A stretch of DNA of 64,000 nt from NCBI GenBank assembly GCA_945876035.1, contig CAMCMU010000018.1:19522-83521 (forward strand). Direction: 5' to 3'. A program made the position numbers and the translations under genes. This document shows, one piece after another, positions 29,478 to 38,558 of the stretch (the first letter of the stretch is position 1; every line of letters begins with the position of its first letter). The notes beneath the pieces are model-generated. The model was not told the origin of the DNA and made no database searches. It worked only from the letters and a program-made list of their open reading frames with translations. Origin of the DNA: Schlesneria paludicola DSM 18645 (GTDB taxonomy: Bacteria > Planctomycetota > Planctomycetia > Planctomycetales > Planctomycetaceae).

Positions 29478-30001
29478 CTGAAGAAACCTTGAGGGAAGAC
29501 CGGTCACAGGATCGCCGAACGCACTTGGACGATGTCGTGAATGTTTATCCTACACTGCTGGGCGAAACTGTGCTTGCTAGTCGTGACGCCAAGATTCTTC
29601 AACCGTTGTTCGCAGCGAGCAGATGCCTTAGACGCATAACACATCAGTCTGACCCTGAATGCTGGAATAAGACCTGAGAAACCTGTTGGTCTGCCACCCT
29701 CGGCGAAGGAGACCTCCGCACCCATCATCAGGAAGCGGTGTGCTCCGCATTTCGACAATGTGGCGCAACTCGCATTCGATGCGGCCGCGCAGGCACGTGG
29801 TCGGTTTCCCTCGGTGTGGCGTTGGACTCGCGGTGCGATTCACGGTACACTGCCGACGTCGGTAAGATCAGACCGAACGGGCAGCCGAATTGTGATTCGG
29901 TGTGATTGTTGCGGGCGCCCATTTTGTGTCGGCAAGACGCAATCTGTGGCAAAAAACGCGTTTCACCGATCATAAAATTCATTGCTAATTCTGTCAGAGT
30001 C
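29478..30001. other. Gap upstream of tRNA-Val
   Basis: About 520 bases separate the membrane-protein pair from tRNA-Val on the other strand. It should hold promoters for both. Several short open frames are present but none is convincing. Confidence 0.4.
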
Positions 30002-30075
30002 GGGCGATTAGCTCAGCTGGTTAGAGCGCCATTCTTACACAGTGGATGTCGTGGGTTCGAATCCCTCATCGCCCA
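30002..30075 (+). tRNA. tRNA-Val (anticodon TAC)
   Basis: The 74-base gene folds as a cloverleaf. The acceptor GGGCGAT pairs with ATCGCCC. The anticodon stem CCATT/AGTGG encloses loop CTTACAC, giving anticodon TAC, which reads valine codon GTA. The T loop is TTCGAAT with a stem that has one T-T mismatch. The discriminator base is A; CCA is not encoded. A terminator and an antisense integrase remnant follow immediately. Confidence 0.95.
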
Positions 30076-30109
30076 GTCGACGAATTGAACTGCCGGAGTA
30101 AGAGGCAGT

Positions 30110-30136
30110 AAGCCCCTGTAAATCAGGGGCTTTTTT
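30110..30136 (+). terminator. Rho-independent terminator after tRNA-Val
   Basis: AAGCCCCTG and CAGGGGCTT form a nine-base-pair stem around a short TAAAT loop, and six T residues follow. It lies 35 bases beyond the tRNA 3' end. Confidence 0.85.
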
Positions 30137-30394
30137 GTTGCCTGCCCGTTCCGTGTGCGGGGCCTTGCCTACTGTTCCATCGCCATTCTGCATACAGGGA
30201 CGCATACAATCCGCACTCACGGCCTTGTCGAAATGGGAGTCGAGAACTTGCAGGTAGTGCTTCTCGGCAATTCGCTCGCTGTTGCCGAGCCAAACCGTGA
30301 CGACGTGACTCGGGAACGTCTCCGTCAGTTCCGTCTGACGAGAGCTTCTGAGGTTTTGCCACGCGCGAGGCCATGCGACCAGCCCCGCTCGCTT

Positions 30395-30426
30395 GATGAT
30401 CTTGCCGAACGATGATCTTGCCGAAC
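30395..30426. repeat. 16-base perfect tandem duplication
   Basis: GATGATCTTGCCGAAC occurs twice back to back. Because 16 is not a multiple of three, it shifts the integrase reading frame. Confidence 0.9.
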
Positions 30427-30862
30427 ATCGTCCCGAGATTGACAGACCGCTAATCGCCGGTTGAGACTGGCGGTTGTTTCAGACTGGCCATGACGTGATC
30501 GCTTCCCACGAGAGGCCGCTCTTGTGGATCTTTCAGTGTCCGCTCGCAAGCTTGGGAAGGTCGGCACACATTGGTTTCCATGGCCAGGGTGATGCTTGGT
30601 CTTGAGCAAGTGAACCAGCATGCGATCGGTTAAAAGATCCATATCCCGCCATCGCAACAGGAGAGAGGTTGAGGCCAAGAAAATGACGGAAAGACTTGCA
30701 GCGCATTTTGCTACTCAGCCGGCCTCAAAACCTCGTAAACGCCGGCAAAGGTGAGGTTTTTGTTCCGGTGCGGGAACTGCGAATCGGACTGTTGAAGATG
30801 CTTAGGTTGACGAAAACCTTAGGATAGCGAGATTCATAACAACTCAATGGCCGGGATATTTG

Positions 30863-31309
30863 ATGCGAAACCTTCAATCGATTCTTTTGGTAATCGGATC
30901 CTCTGCACTGGGATTGGTGTCATGCGTAGCTTTTGTTGTCTGCGCTTTCATTGCCTTAACTAAGCCGGGCTCTGGCGAAGAGTTTGGCTCTGCAATCTAT
31001 TTGGCATTTTTCGCAATCGTTGGGGGGTTATTGGGAGCCATAGCTGGGTTTCTGGGATCACTCAGTTGGGTTTGTGAACGCGGGCGTGAACAGTGGACTC
31101 GAGCGACTTGGATTGGGATAGTGCTGGGTGTGTTGATAGCGATATCGGTTCGGTTTTCGGGCGCGTTGAACTTTCTCCTACTTGGAGATTTAACCAAATG
31201 GTGGTCCGGTCTCTCTTTGTTTCTTACCGCAGCAGCCTGTCTCGGTGGATTCGTGGGATGTCTCGCGGGAACAGCGATCGAAGCAAATTCCCGTTGCGTT
31301 TCCAAATAG
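30863..31309 (+). CDS. Small four-helix membrane protein of unknown function
   Basis: The 148-residue product has four clear hydrophobic helices: SILLVIGSSALGLVSCVAFV, YLAFFAIVGGLLGAIAGFLG, WIGIVLGVLIAISVRF and LFLTAAACLGGFVGCLAG. Glycine-rich packing motifs are frequent. There is no catalytic motif. The ATG at 30863 is preferred over the TTG one codon earlier. It lies between an integrase remnant and an IS3 remnant, so it may be accessory DNA. I do not recognise a family. Confidence 0.6.
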   Translation: MRNLQSILLVIGSSALGLVSCVAFVVCAFIALTKPGSGEEFGSAIYLAFFAIVGGLLGAIAGFLGSLSWVCERGREQWTRATWIGIVLGVLIAISVRFSGALNFLLLGDLTKWWSGLSLFLTAAACLGGFVGCLAGTAIEANSRCVSK

Positions 31310-31416
31310 AGTTTGAATCGTGCGTCAAAGTAATGAAAATGCGAGAAAGCCAACACCTACGACTGGAACGAAATCGTAGTTGGACTTGCCCATGAAATGT
31401 GGGCGCGGGATTAGGA

Positions 31417-32682
31417 TTATACGGCTTGCTCGAACTTAACGGGTGACAGATACCCGAGGTTCGAGTGCCTTCTGACGCGGTTGTAAAATATTTCGATGTA
31501 TTCGAAGAGGCTTTGACGAGATTGCGACCGGGTCTGATACCGTTCGCGGTGAACGGGTTCCTTCTTGAGGGTTGCAAAGAAGCTTTCCATTGGCGCGTTG
31601 TCCCAGCAGTTTCCTTTTCGGCTCATGGAACAGGTGATGTCGTTCTGTTTCCGCAGCGCCTGGTAATGATCGCTGGCATACTGCACGCCGCGATCTGAGT
31701 GAGCCACCAGGCCTGCGTCGGGAAGTTCTCGCTGAACGGCCATCTGCAAGGCATCGACGACGAGGCGGCTGTCAATGCGTTCTGACATTGACCAGCCCAC
31801 GATCTTCCGTGAGTACAGATCTTCGACGGCGGCCAGATACAACCACCCCTGTGGACGAACAGGTCACTCAGCCGCTCGAGAACATCTTCGCTCGTGAGCT
31901 TCTTGGCGACGTCGATCGCGAGGCACTCCCGAGTGAACTCGTCCACGATCGTCAGCATTCGAATAGGCCTTCCGTCGGAGGTACGGTCGGCCACTAGGCG
32001 AAAGCTCCATACATGATTGCGACGATTCGAACGTCGCCGAACGCACGAGCTCGCTGGAGCCCCAGCCTCTTTCGCTTCGGCTGCTTTTTAGGCACTTTTA
32101 ATCCCTCCTCACGCCATATCCGTTCTACTCGCTTGTGATTCACTCGCCATCCCTCCCAATGTAAAAGTGACGTAATTCTGCGGTATCCGTAACGGCCATA
32201 CTCACAGTCCAGCCATACGATCTGTTTCACGAGACGGGGCTCATCATCCGGAACATGCCGCGTTCGTCATTGCGTGTTCCGATGCTGCCCCAACACCTTG
32301 CATGCCCGACGTTCGCTCAAGCGATCACGGCCAAGAGCAGATCTTGTCTGCTCAACCGCGTGTTGCCGCAATGAAAAGGCTCAGAAGTTAGCGACGCTTC
32401 CTTTCGGTCATCCCAAGGCGGCCTCCCGAAACGCCAGAGTCCAACTCAGCATCGGAGAATAACCGCTTCAGTCGGCTATTCTTCTTCTCGAGATCCTTCA
32501 GCCGCTTGGCCTGGTCTATCCGAAGGCCACCGTACTGCTTCTTCTTTTCACGCGTACGTCTGCTCCGTCACACCGATCTTCTGGACCGCCTCGGCAACGG
32601 TCTTACCGCGCCCCACCTCGACTTCGACTCCTCGCAGCTTGGGGATGATCTGCTCGGCCAGTTCTTTCTTGCCGCGTGGCAT
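31417..32682 (-). mobile_element. Chimeric, degraded IS3-family insertion sequence
   Basis: OrfA starts at 32682 with GGAGAAC upstream (MPRGKKELAEQIIPKLRG, KTVAEAVQKIGVTEQTY). It is frameshifted and stopped near 32560, and resumes as LRIDQAKRLKDLEKKNSRLK. OrfB begins near 32230 as an IS407-type transposase (RYGYRRITSLLHWEGW, NHKRVERIWREEGLKVP). It shifts frame near 32040 and continues as ADRTSDGRPIRMLTIVDEF up to LSDLFVHRG. At about 31850 it switches to a different IS3 transposase (WLYLAAVEDLYSRKIVGWS, VAHSDRGVQYAS, APMESFFATLKKE), which runs to 31417. The second half has the D and E of the DDE triad; the first half lacks its HIRSDNG aspartate. No terminal inverted repeats were found. Confidence 0.82.
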
Positions 32683-33165
32683 TGAATGTTCTCCTTAGGT
32701 TTTGACACCGCCAGATTCTCTCTCTGGAAGTGCTGCCGTTATAAGGGGGCCAGGTCACGGTCTCCGACCGAGGTCTTGGCCTTCCTGACTCATCGGGCGT
32801 CGAATTGCCAAGTCTTCTGTCGAATCCGAATCAAGCCACGGATGCCATCGATCGGGACGCATTGTGACGTGACATCGACATTCACGCGTTGGCAGCGTCT
32901 GAGCACGAGCCAAACTCAGGGAAGTTTTCAAGCCACGGGGAAATCGCGAAAAAAATACCCCGCTTCAGATGGTTTGTCGTTGCTTGAAAGGGGATGGAAG
33001 CCGTCTAATGTCCGCACGTCGCATCCGGGGCGCGAAATGCTGGTCGTTACGCAAATTCCCAAACCGCCCCGGATTACTGTTGCAATCACTCAACCCCAGA
33101 TGATCAAATGTGACGGACGTCGATTAGTGTAGTGGTGTCCGAATTTAAAAAAACGGGATGTTTAG
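32683..33165. other. Gap without a supported gene
   Basis: About 480 bases between the IS3 remnant and the CxxCH protein. One frame is open for much of it but shows no domain or protein-like composition. The promoter of the downstream gene should be here. Confidence 0.4.
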
Positions 33166-34926
33166 ATGTGTTTTCTTCTGTTTTCTATCTTTCAGACAGC
33201 TCGGAAACGCATCCGCTCCGGAAGTCTTTTAAGACCGATCGGCTTCCTGATGCTCACCGTCGGGATCTCGGTGACTGCGTCCGCACAGACGCATATTCCA
33301 AGCAATGCCCAACCGGTTTCGGCGGTCCCATCCGCCATGTTCGACGGTTGGTTCCACGACGGTGAGCCGACCCTCAACGGTTTCGTCGACCCGGCCAACA
33401 GCGTCACCTTCTCACCCGAAAACAACAACAGCTTCTACCAGTGGTCATGGCAGATGTTGCTCTGGCTTCTGTCAGAAGACGAAGAGGGCACCCGGGTCTT
33501 CGACTCGGCAGCTTTCTTCGGCGTCTCCCCGCCGGACTCGAGCGGCAACCGTTCTTTCATTCCGCATGTCGCCGGTCAGTCTCGGCATTTCTCGGTTCGC
33601 CCCGTAACGGGGGGGCCGGATGGTCTGCCGGTCCTCATGACCAAGCAGGGACGGCTTGTGCAGATCGAGCCTCCTCGGGTTAGCGGGAAGGGATTCTCTA
33701 TGGTCCGAAGCGTCACCGGGGAGCACGTCGAGATCAGTCGGGTCGTGCTGAAGTTCGGAAAAGCGATATTTCTCGATACCCGAGGTCGGCCGATCTTGTT
33801 CCCGAGGGCAACGGTTCGGCGACAGATTGCCACGATGAAGATCGTTCAGCAATTCTCTGCCGGTAAGAAGTCAGTCCTCCTCGACAGCATGGGCAACACT
33901 TTCGATCCGGAAGAAGGTCAGGCCGATGGCTCCACGTTTATGACCCAGAATGGCTCGCTCGTCTACTACACGATCATCACGAACGACGTTTTTGCTTACT
34001 TCCTGACGGGAGCGAAGAATGGCGACATCAAACCCACCCCAACCCAGTTCCCGACGACGCAAGCGGAACTTGACCAGATTGTCGCCTTTGCGGCGAGCCG
34101 CGGCGCGATCCTTACTAATCCTGAGACTCTCGCCGTCGAGATCAAGATGGCATGGGTCGAAGCTTCGAGCGTGCCAGACCCGAGCAAGTTCATCACCACG
34201 AGGGGGCTGGTTCCGAAGTACAACAAGACGTCGACTCAATGGACTCCGACTGGGCAATCCGAGTCCGTTGAGCTTTGCCTCGTTGGTGTACACTTCGTCG
34301 GCAGTGCGACCAATCATCCTGAGATGATCTGGTCAACCTTTGAACACCTCGAAAACTCGCCCAACACGGATTACCAGTACATCACGGACAACGGCGCCAC
34401 TCAGACCGTGTCTGAGAGCACGTCTGGGCCGTGGATCTTCTGTCCGGACAGCTCGGACGGGCCCTTCAATCAGGCTCACATGCAGTTCGTCCCCAGCACC
34501 GGCGTGATCAATGCCAAGAGTCCATTCACGATCTCGCCCAGCGCCACAATTCGCCAAAAGCCGTGGGGTGTGGCTGCCGACGGGATACCCAACCAAGAAA
34601 ATGCCACGTCGGCGGAATCAAACACGCAGATCATCTCCATCAATCACAGCATTCTTGAGCAGTTGATCTCGGGAGACGTCCGAACGAACTATTTCTTCGT
34701 CGGCTCGACTTGGACACTGGGGGGGGCGGTTCCCACGGGGCGGTACCCGAAAGGCGGTAATGAGATCGGAACAAGCATGCTGGCCAACACGACGATGGAA
34801 ACGTACGTGCAAGGCGGCCCCGGCTATTCGTCTGGATCAAACTGCTTCAGTTGCCACACCGCGACATCTCCGAGTACGTTTGTGAACATCAGCCACATCT
34901 ACCCGAAACTGCAGCCACTGCCGTAA
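33166..34926 (+). CDS. Secreted protein with C-terminal CxxCH haem-binding motif
   Basis: The 586-residue protein has a signal-like segment, with hydrophobic LMLTVGISVTASA near 28-40 and a probable cleavage before QTHIP. It lacks other membrane helices. The bulk is a large beta-rich extracytoplasmic domain, with WQMLLWLLSEDEEGTRVFDS near 90 and HFVGSATNHPEMIWSTFEHL near 385. At 560-564 the tail reads CFSCH, within SGSNCFSCHTATS. A single CxxCH is the covalent haem c attachment site of cytochromes, so periplasmic haem binding is likely. Only 22 residues follow, which means this is not an ordinary compact cytochrome domain. The catalytic role is unknown. Confidence 0.72.
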   Translation: MCFLLFSIFQTARKRIRSGSLLRPIGFLMLTVGISVTASAQTHIPSNAQPVSAVPSAMFDGWFHDGEPTLNGFVDPANSVTFSPENNNSFYQWSWQMLLWLLSEDEEGTRVFDSAAFFGVSPPDSSGNRSFIPHVAGQSRHFSVRPVTGGPDGLPVLMTKQGRLVQIEPPRVSGKGFSMVRSVTGEHVEISRVVLKFGKAIFLDTRGRPILFPRATVRRQIATMKIVQQFSAGKKSVLLDSMGNTFDPEEGQADGSTFMTQNGSLVYYTIITNDVFAYFLTGAKNGDIKPTPTQFPTTQAELDQIVAFAASRGAILTNPETLAVEIKMAWVEASSVPDPSKFITTRGLVPKYNKTSTQWTPTGQSESVELCLVGVHFVGSATNHPEMIWSTFEHLENSPNTDYQYITDNGATQTVSESTSGPWIFCPDSSDGPFNQAHMQFVPSTGVINAKSPFTISPSATIRQKPWGVAADGIPNQENATSAESNTQIISINHSILEQLISGDVRTNYFFVGSTWTLGGAVPTGRYPKGGNEIGTSMLANTTMETYVQGGPGYSSGSNCFSCHTATSPSTFVNISHIYPKLQPLP

Positions 34927-35060
34927 TCTTTGGATTGACGAATTCGATCGCCTGCATGGGCGATTACACCATCGGGTTCACTCCGAGGTCATTGGCGTCG
35001 CCTCTTTCCCTTCAAAAGATGCAATGAACCACAGCATTTGCTCTGAACGCAACAACACCT

Positions 35061-36380
35061 TCAACGTTTTGTCGGCGCTCGCTCGTAGGAGATCCGCACG
35101 TCTTTAAGAATGTTGCTGTCACCACTCGTGGCTCCGATAGCGGAGTCCGCGACATGTTGCGACAACGGAAGGTGTCCCAATCTGGGACGAAAGGTCACAA
35201 TCAACATCAGTGGCAGGTACCAGAGAACATAGGCACCCCCTTGGTGTGGGTACCAAAACTGGGTGGCCACGACGATTGCGGCGGAGTGGGACACAAGGTG
35301 TTCGAGGTTCTTCTTGAATGGCCAGATGGTCAATGCACAGAGTAACACAAGAAACGTGGCGAATACCGGAACGCGATAAGCGGAATCGTAAAGACTCCAA
35401 AACCCAACCCCGTCAGCCGTCTGAAATTTGAGGACACTCCAATCGATTGAACCGAGTGTCTGGCGTTTAAAGGACATCGAATCGACGGAGGTCAACATTA
35501 GACTGAAGAGCAAAACGGCTCCCGTGAGAATCAAAGCCAGACCAAATTTTAGGGATCCTCGTTTCCAATAAAACGCCATCCAGATGGGAAGCAAAAAAAT
35601 CGGAAAAAACATGGTGCCGCAGGCAAGTCCCAACAACACTCCAGCCACCATGGGGCGCGCATGGACCGCAACGGCCCAGACGATCAATGCCGCTGGCAGC
35701 AAATGATTGACCTTACTGACATCGAAAGCCGTCGGCGGCAGTAGAAGATAGAGAGTGGCCATCGCCAAGCCGAGGTGCGTATCGCTGAAGTGCCATCGCC
35801 CCACGGCAATCAGTCCCAAGATCACCGCCAAGTGTGACAGGATCGCCATCGCCCGTGCGGCGACGACCTCGACACCGCCCGATAATGGCACGACGGGCGT
35901 GGCCAACAGCCGTCCTGCCGGCCCGGTTTCCGACTTGGGATCCGCCGCCTGCGTTCTGGTGACATCCTGCCGCTTGAGTAACTCCTCTGCCCCTCGAACG
36001 GTTTTGACGGCAGCCAAGTCCGGTTGCTCGGTAAGAATTTTTGACGTCTGAAATAACAATGCCGAGCCGCAGAGAAAGGCCATTCCTGCAGAATTGAGGT
36101 TTTGTTCCAAGCGTGGCCGCCGAGTGAACATCACGTCGAGTAACAATCTCACGAGCAACAAGCCGTTTGCCGCAAATAACCAACAGTAGCCGAACTGAGG
36201 TTTGTCAGGATTCGCCCTCACAAACAAGAGTCCCGGCGAGAGTGCCATCAGAAATGCAAGATCAAAGTTGCGAATCGACCAGATCCGTCCGAATCTGTAG
36301 AACACCGCGACGATTAGTAGCGTCGACAAATAAAACCATGTCGGTGCGTTAACGTGGTAACCGCGAAGAATGTCATCCAT
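35061..36380 (-). CDS. Polytopic membrane protein, possibly glycosyltransferase-like (DUF2029/GT87-type)
   Basis: The protein of about 439 residues has roughly ten hydrophobic helices, including WFYLSTLLIVAVFYRFG, LAVILGLIAVGRW, ALIVWAVAVHARPMVAG and YVLWYLPLMLIVTF. The pattern of membrane helices with small loops, and charged aspartate-containing N-terminus MDDILRGYHVNAPTWF, resembles lipid-linked-sugar glycosyltransferases of the GT-C type. The diagnostic catalytic aspartate is not certain. An N-terminal ATG at 36380 is chosen; another at 36434 is in frame. It diverges from purH and converges with the CxxCH protein gene. Confidence 0.6.
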   Translation of the reverse strand: MDDILRGYHVNAPTWFYLSTLLIVAVFYRFGRIWSIRNFDLAFLMALSPGLLFVRANPDKPQFGYCWLFAANGLLLVRLLLDVMFTRRPRLEQNLNSAGMAFLCGSALLFQTSKILTEQPDLAAVKTVRGAEELLKRQDVTRTQAADPKSETGPAGRLLATPVVPLSGGVEVVAARAMAILSHLAVILGLIAVGRWHFSDTHLGLAMATLYLLLPPTAFDVSKVNHLLPAALIVWAVAVHARPMVAGVLLGLACGTMFFPIFLLPIWMAFYWKRGSLKFGLALILTGAVLLFSLMLTSVDSMSFKRQTLGSIDWSVLKFQTADGVGFWSLYDSAYRVPVFATFLVLLCALTIWPFKKNLEHLVSHSAAIVVATQFWYPHQGGAYVLWYLPLMLIVTFRPRLGHLPLSQHVADSAIGATSGDSNILKDVRISYERAPTKR

Positions 36381-36778
36381 GTCGCTACTCCACACAAGAG
36401 GGAGGGGGAGCTTCGGTAGGAACAGCCCCGACAAACGGCCTTATCAAATCCTTGGAAGACACGAATCGTGTTTAGGATACGACGCAACGTTCAGTTTGCA
36501 ACTGAAAAGCCAGCGATCGCAGGGCTGTCGCTGCGGATGCGTTCCGCTTGGGGACCGAGCGCAAAGTCACCGAGATGGGCATCCTGTTCCGATCTTATCG
36601 GATAATTCTGACCCGTGTTTTTTGACGGTTGCTAGCAAGTCGGCTTCGAAACGCCAGCAGATAACGTCAGACCAATTTGACGGTGTTTGAGGACGTCGAT
36701 AGCATCGCCCGTCCGATGAGTCGAGGTGTTTTTTTGACTCGTCTCTTTCACACGATTTCTTTGCGAAGGTTGTCGCTG
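36381..36778. promoter_or_regulatory. Divergent intergenic region upstream of purH
   Basis: These 400 bases lie between the divergent membrane-protein and purH genes. I see no supported gene and no purine-riboswitch-like fold. Confidence 0.35.
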
Positions 36779-38362
36779 ATGCCCGTCTCTTCCCGTCGCG
36801 TCTTGCTGAGTGTGAGTGACAAACAGGGTTTAGTCTTTTTTGCACAGGGGTTAATTCGACTCGGTTTTCAATTACTTTCAACCGGCGGTACGCGACAAGC
36901 CTTGGAATCCGCTGGAATCGCGGTGGAGGACGTGGCCCAGTACACAGAATTTCCGGAGATGATGAACGGTCGTCTGAAGACACTCCATCCACGCATTCAT
37001 GGGGGATTGCTGGGACGGCCCGATCTGTTGGAGGACGCGAATTCGATGCAAGAGCATGGAATTACGCCCTTCGAGTTGATCGTCGTGAACCTCTATCCGT
37101 TTGTCGAGACGATTCAGAAAATCGGTGTGACACCGGAAGAGGCGATCGAGCAAATTGATATTGGTGGGCCGAGCATGTTGCGTTCGGCGGCGAAAAATCA
37201 CCGGTATGTCGGTGTCATCTCCAGCCCGTCGCAGTACCAACGGGTTTTGGATGAGTTGCAACGCGGTCCTTTGTGTCTGGATCTGCGTCGTGAACTTGCG
37301 GCTGCGGCCTTTGAAGTCACGGCCTGCTACGACCGCGCGATTGCCGATTTCATGGCCCGTCTCGCCACGCAGGACCAGTCTGAGACGGATCCCACGTTTC
37401 CGCGGGCACTGACGTTGTCGTTCGAGCGAAGAGCGTTACTGCGTTACGGTGAAAACCCGCATCAGCGCGGGGCATTTTATGTCGAAACCCAGCCATCCGG
37501 CTCCACGCTGGCCGCGGCGGAGATACTTCACGGCAAGGAGCTTTCCTTCAACAATCTGCTCGATCTCGACGCGGCCCTGCAAATCGTGCGGGAGTTTAGC
37601 CCGCCAGCGGCCTGTGTGATCAAACATAACAACCCCTGTGGGTGCGCAGTCGCGGACAGGTTAGCTGATGCCTATCACAATGCGGATGGCGGAGACCCGG
37701 TCAGTGCCTTCGGATCGGTGATCGGATTCAACCGCCCAGTGGATCTAGCAACGGCGCAAGGTTTGTCTGTTCCGGGGCGTTTCATCGAGGCAATCATTGC
37801 GCCGTCCTATGACACCGACGCATTCAGCCTGCTGACAACCTTACCAAAATGGAAGAACAGCGTTCGACTGCTTCGCTGTCCGGCGATGCTTGATCCTCGT
37901 CCGCTCAGCCAAGAGTATCGGCGGGTCACGGGTGGATTGCTCGTTCAAGATCGGGATGAAAACGCCGAAGAATCCGTCGATTGGAAAGTGGTGACAAAAC
38001 GTCATCCGACGCCCACCGAATTAGCCGACTTGGACTTTGCGTGGTTGGTTTGTAAGCACGTCAAATCGAATGCCATCCTGTTCGCCAAATCGGGACAGGT
38101 TGTGGGTGTCGGCGCGGGTCAGATGAGCCGACTCGACTCGGCACATACCGCAACCCATAAGGCCGGTTCTCGAGCCGTCGGAGCCGTCTGTGCCTCCGAT
38201 GCGTTTTTCCCTTTCCGAGATGGAATTGATCAGATACACGCCGCCGGAATCCGCGCTGTGATTCAGCCTGGAGGCTCAAAACGCGACGCCGAAGTCATCG
38301 CGGCCTGCGACGACTACGACATGGCGATGATCTTCACCAACCGTCGCCATTTCCGGCATTGA
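36779..38362 (+). CDS. purH: Bifunctional AICAR formyltransferase/IMP cyclohydrolase
   Basis: PurH carries out the last two steps of de novo purine synthesis: formylation of AICAR with 10-formyl-THF and ring closure to IMP. The N-terminal methylglyoxal-synthase-like IMP cyclohydrolase domain includes SDKQGLVFFAQGL and FPEMMNGRLKTLHPRIHGG. The formyltransferase domain includes LRYGENPHQRGAFY near 220 and VIKHNNPCGCAV near 281-290, which contains the catalytic lysine/histidine region, then GAGQMSRLDSA and the C-terminal DAFFPFRDGID. Length (527 residues) is normal. I start at the ATG at 36779, giving the usual PVSSRRVLLSVSDK opening; upstream in-frame ATGs add unrelated sequence. Confidence 0.97.
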   Translation: MPVSSRRVLLSVSDKQGLVFFAQGLIRLGFQLLSTGGTRQALESAGIAVEDVAQYTEFPEMMNGRLKTLHPRIHGGLLGRPDLLEDANSMQEHGITPFELIVVNLYPFVETIQKIGVTPEEAIEQIDIGGPSMLRSAAKNHRYVGVISSPSQYQRVLDELQRGPLCLDLRRELAAAAFEVTACYDRAIADFMARLATQDQSETDPTFPRALTLSFERRALLRYGENPHQRGAFYVETQPSGSTLAAAEILHGKELSFNNLLDLDAALQIVREFSPPAACVIKHNNPCGCAVADRLADAYHNADGGDPVSAFGSVIGFNRPVDLATAQGLSVPGRFIEAIIAPSYDTDAFSLLTTLPKWKNSVRLLRCPAMLDPRPLSQEYRRVTGGLLVQDRDENAEESVDWKVVTKRHPTPTELADLDFAWLVCKHVKSNAILFAKSGQVVGVGAGQMSRLDSAHTATHKAGSRAVGAVCASDAFFPFRDGIDQIHAAGIRAVIQPGGSKRDAEVIAACDDYDMAMIFTNRRHFRH

Positions 38363-38380
38363 TCAGCGGTCTGTCGGGGA

Positions 38381-38416
38381 CAGACCTGCCGAGGCGAGTT
38401 GTCCGCGGCAGGTCTG
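38381..38416. terminator. Strong hairpin between converging purH and FKBP genes
   Basis: CAGACCTGCC at 38381-38390 and GGCAGGTCTG at 38407-38416 are perfect inverted repeats with a 16-base loop. It sits between two converging genes, so a bidirectional transcription end is plausible. No T-run follows on either side, so the termination role is inference. Confidence 0.45.
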
Positions 38417-38558
38417 CAGTGCACAAACTCGTATCGCCTGATCCACGAAAAACATGTCGTCGATCCCTTGGCACGTGAACACCGCTGGATCGGGTGTCTT
38501 CAGAATCGTCGCAACGGATCGACGATGAAACTTGGCGGAGAGGTGATGCCGTTGTGTG

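Larger units (their letters stand above)
30076..30690 (-). pseudogene. Frameshifted tyrosine recombinase adjoining tRNA-Val
   Basis: Minus-strand sequence encodes successive pieces of a planctomycete-type integrase in different frames. LLLRWRDMDLLTDRMLVH and LLKTKHHPGHG come first. A separate frame has NLGTMFGKII, then a further frame has KRAGLVAWPRAWQNLRSSRQ, followed by HVVTVWLGNSERIAEKHYLQ with the catalytic histidine region and tyrosine. An exact 16-base tandem duplication at 30395-30426 (GATGATCTTGCCGAAC twice) separates the last two pieces and shifts the frame. At least one other frameshift lies upstream. The gene's 3' end abuts tRNA-Val, pointing to a former integration site there. Confidence 0.8.

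Noticed and set aside
30035..30220. Minus-strand frame ending in GDEGFEPTTSTV
   Set aside because: The end is an antisense reading of tRNA-Val; the upstream part belongs to the broken integrase.
32686..33132. A 148-codon plus-strand frame downstream of the IS3 remnant
   Set aside because: It has no recognisable domain or convincing start and sits in a damaged mobile-element region.
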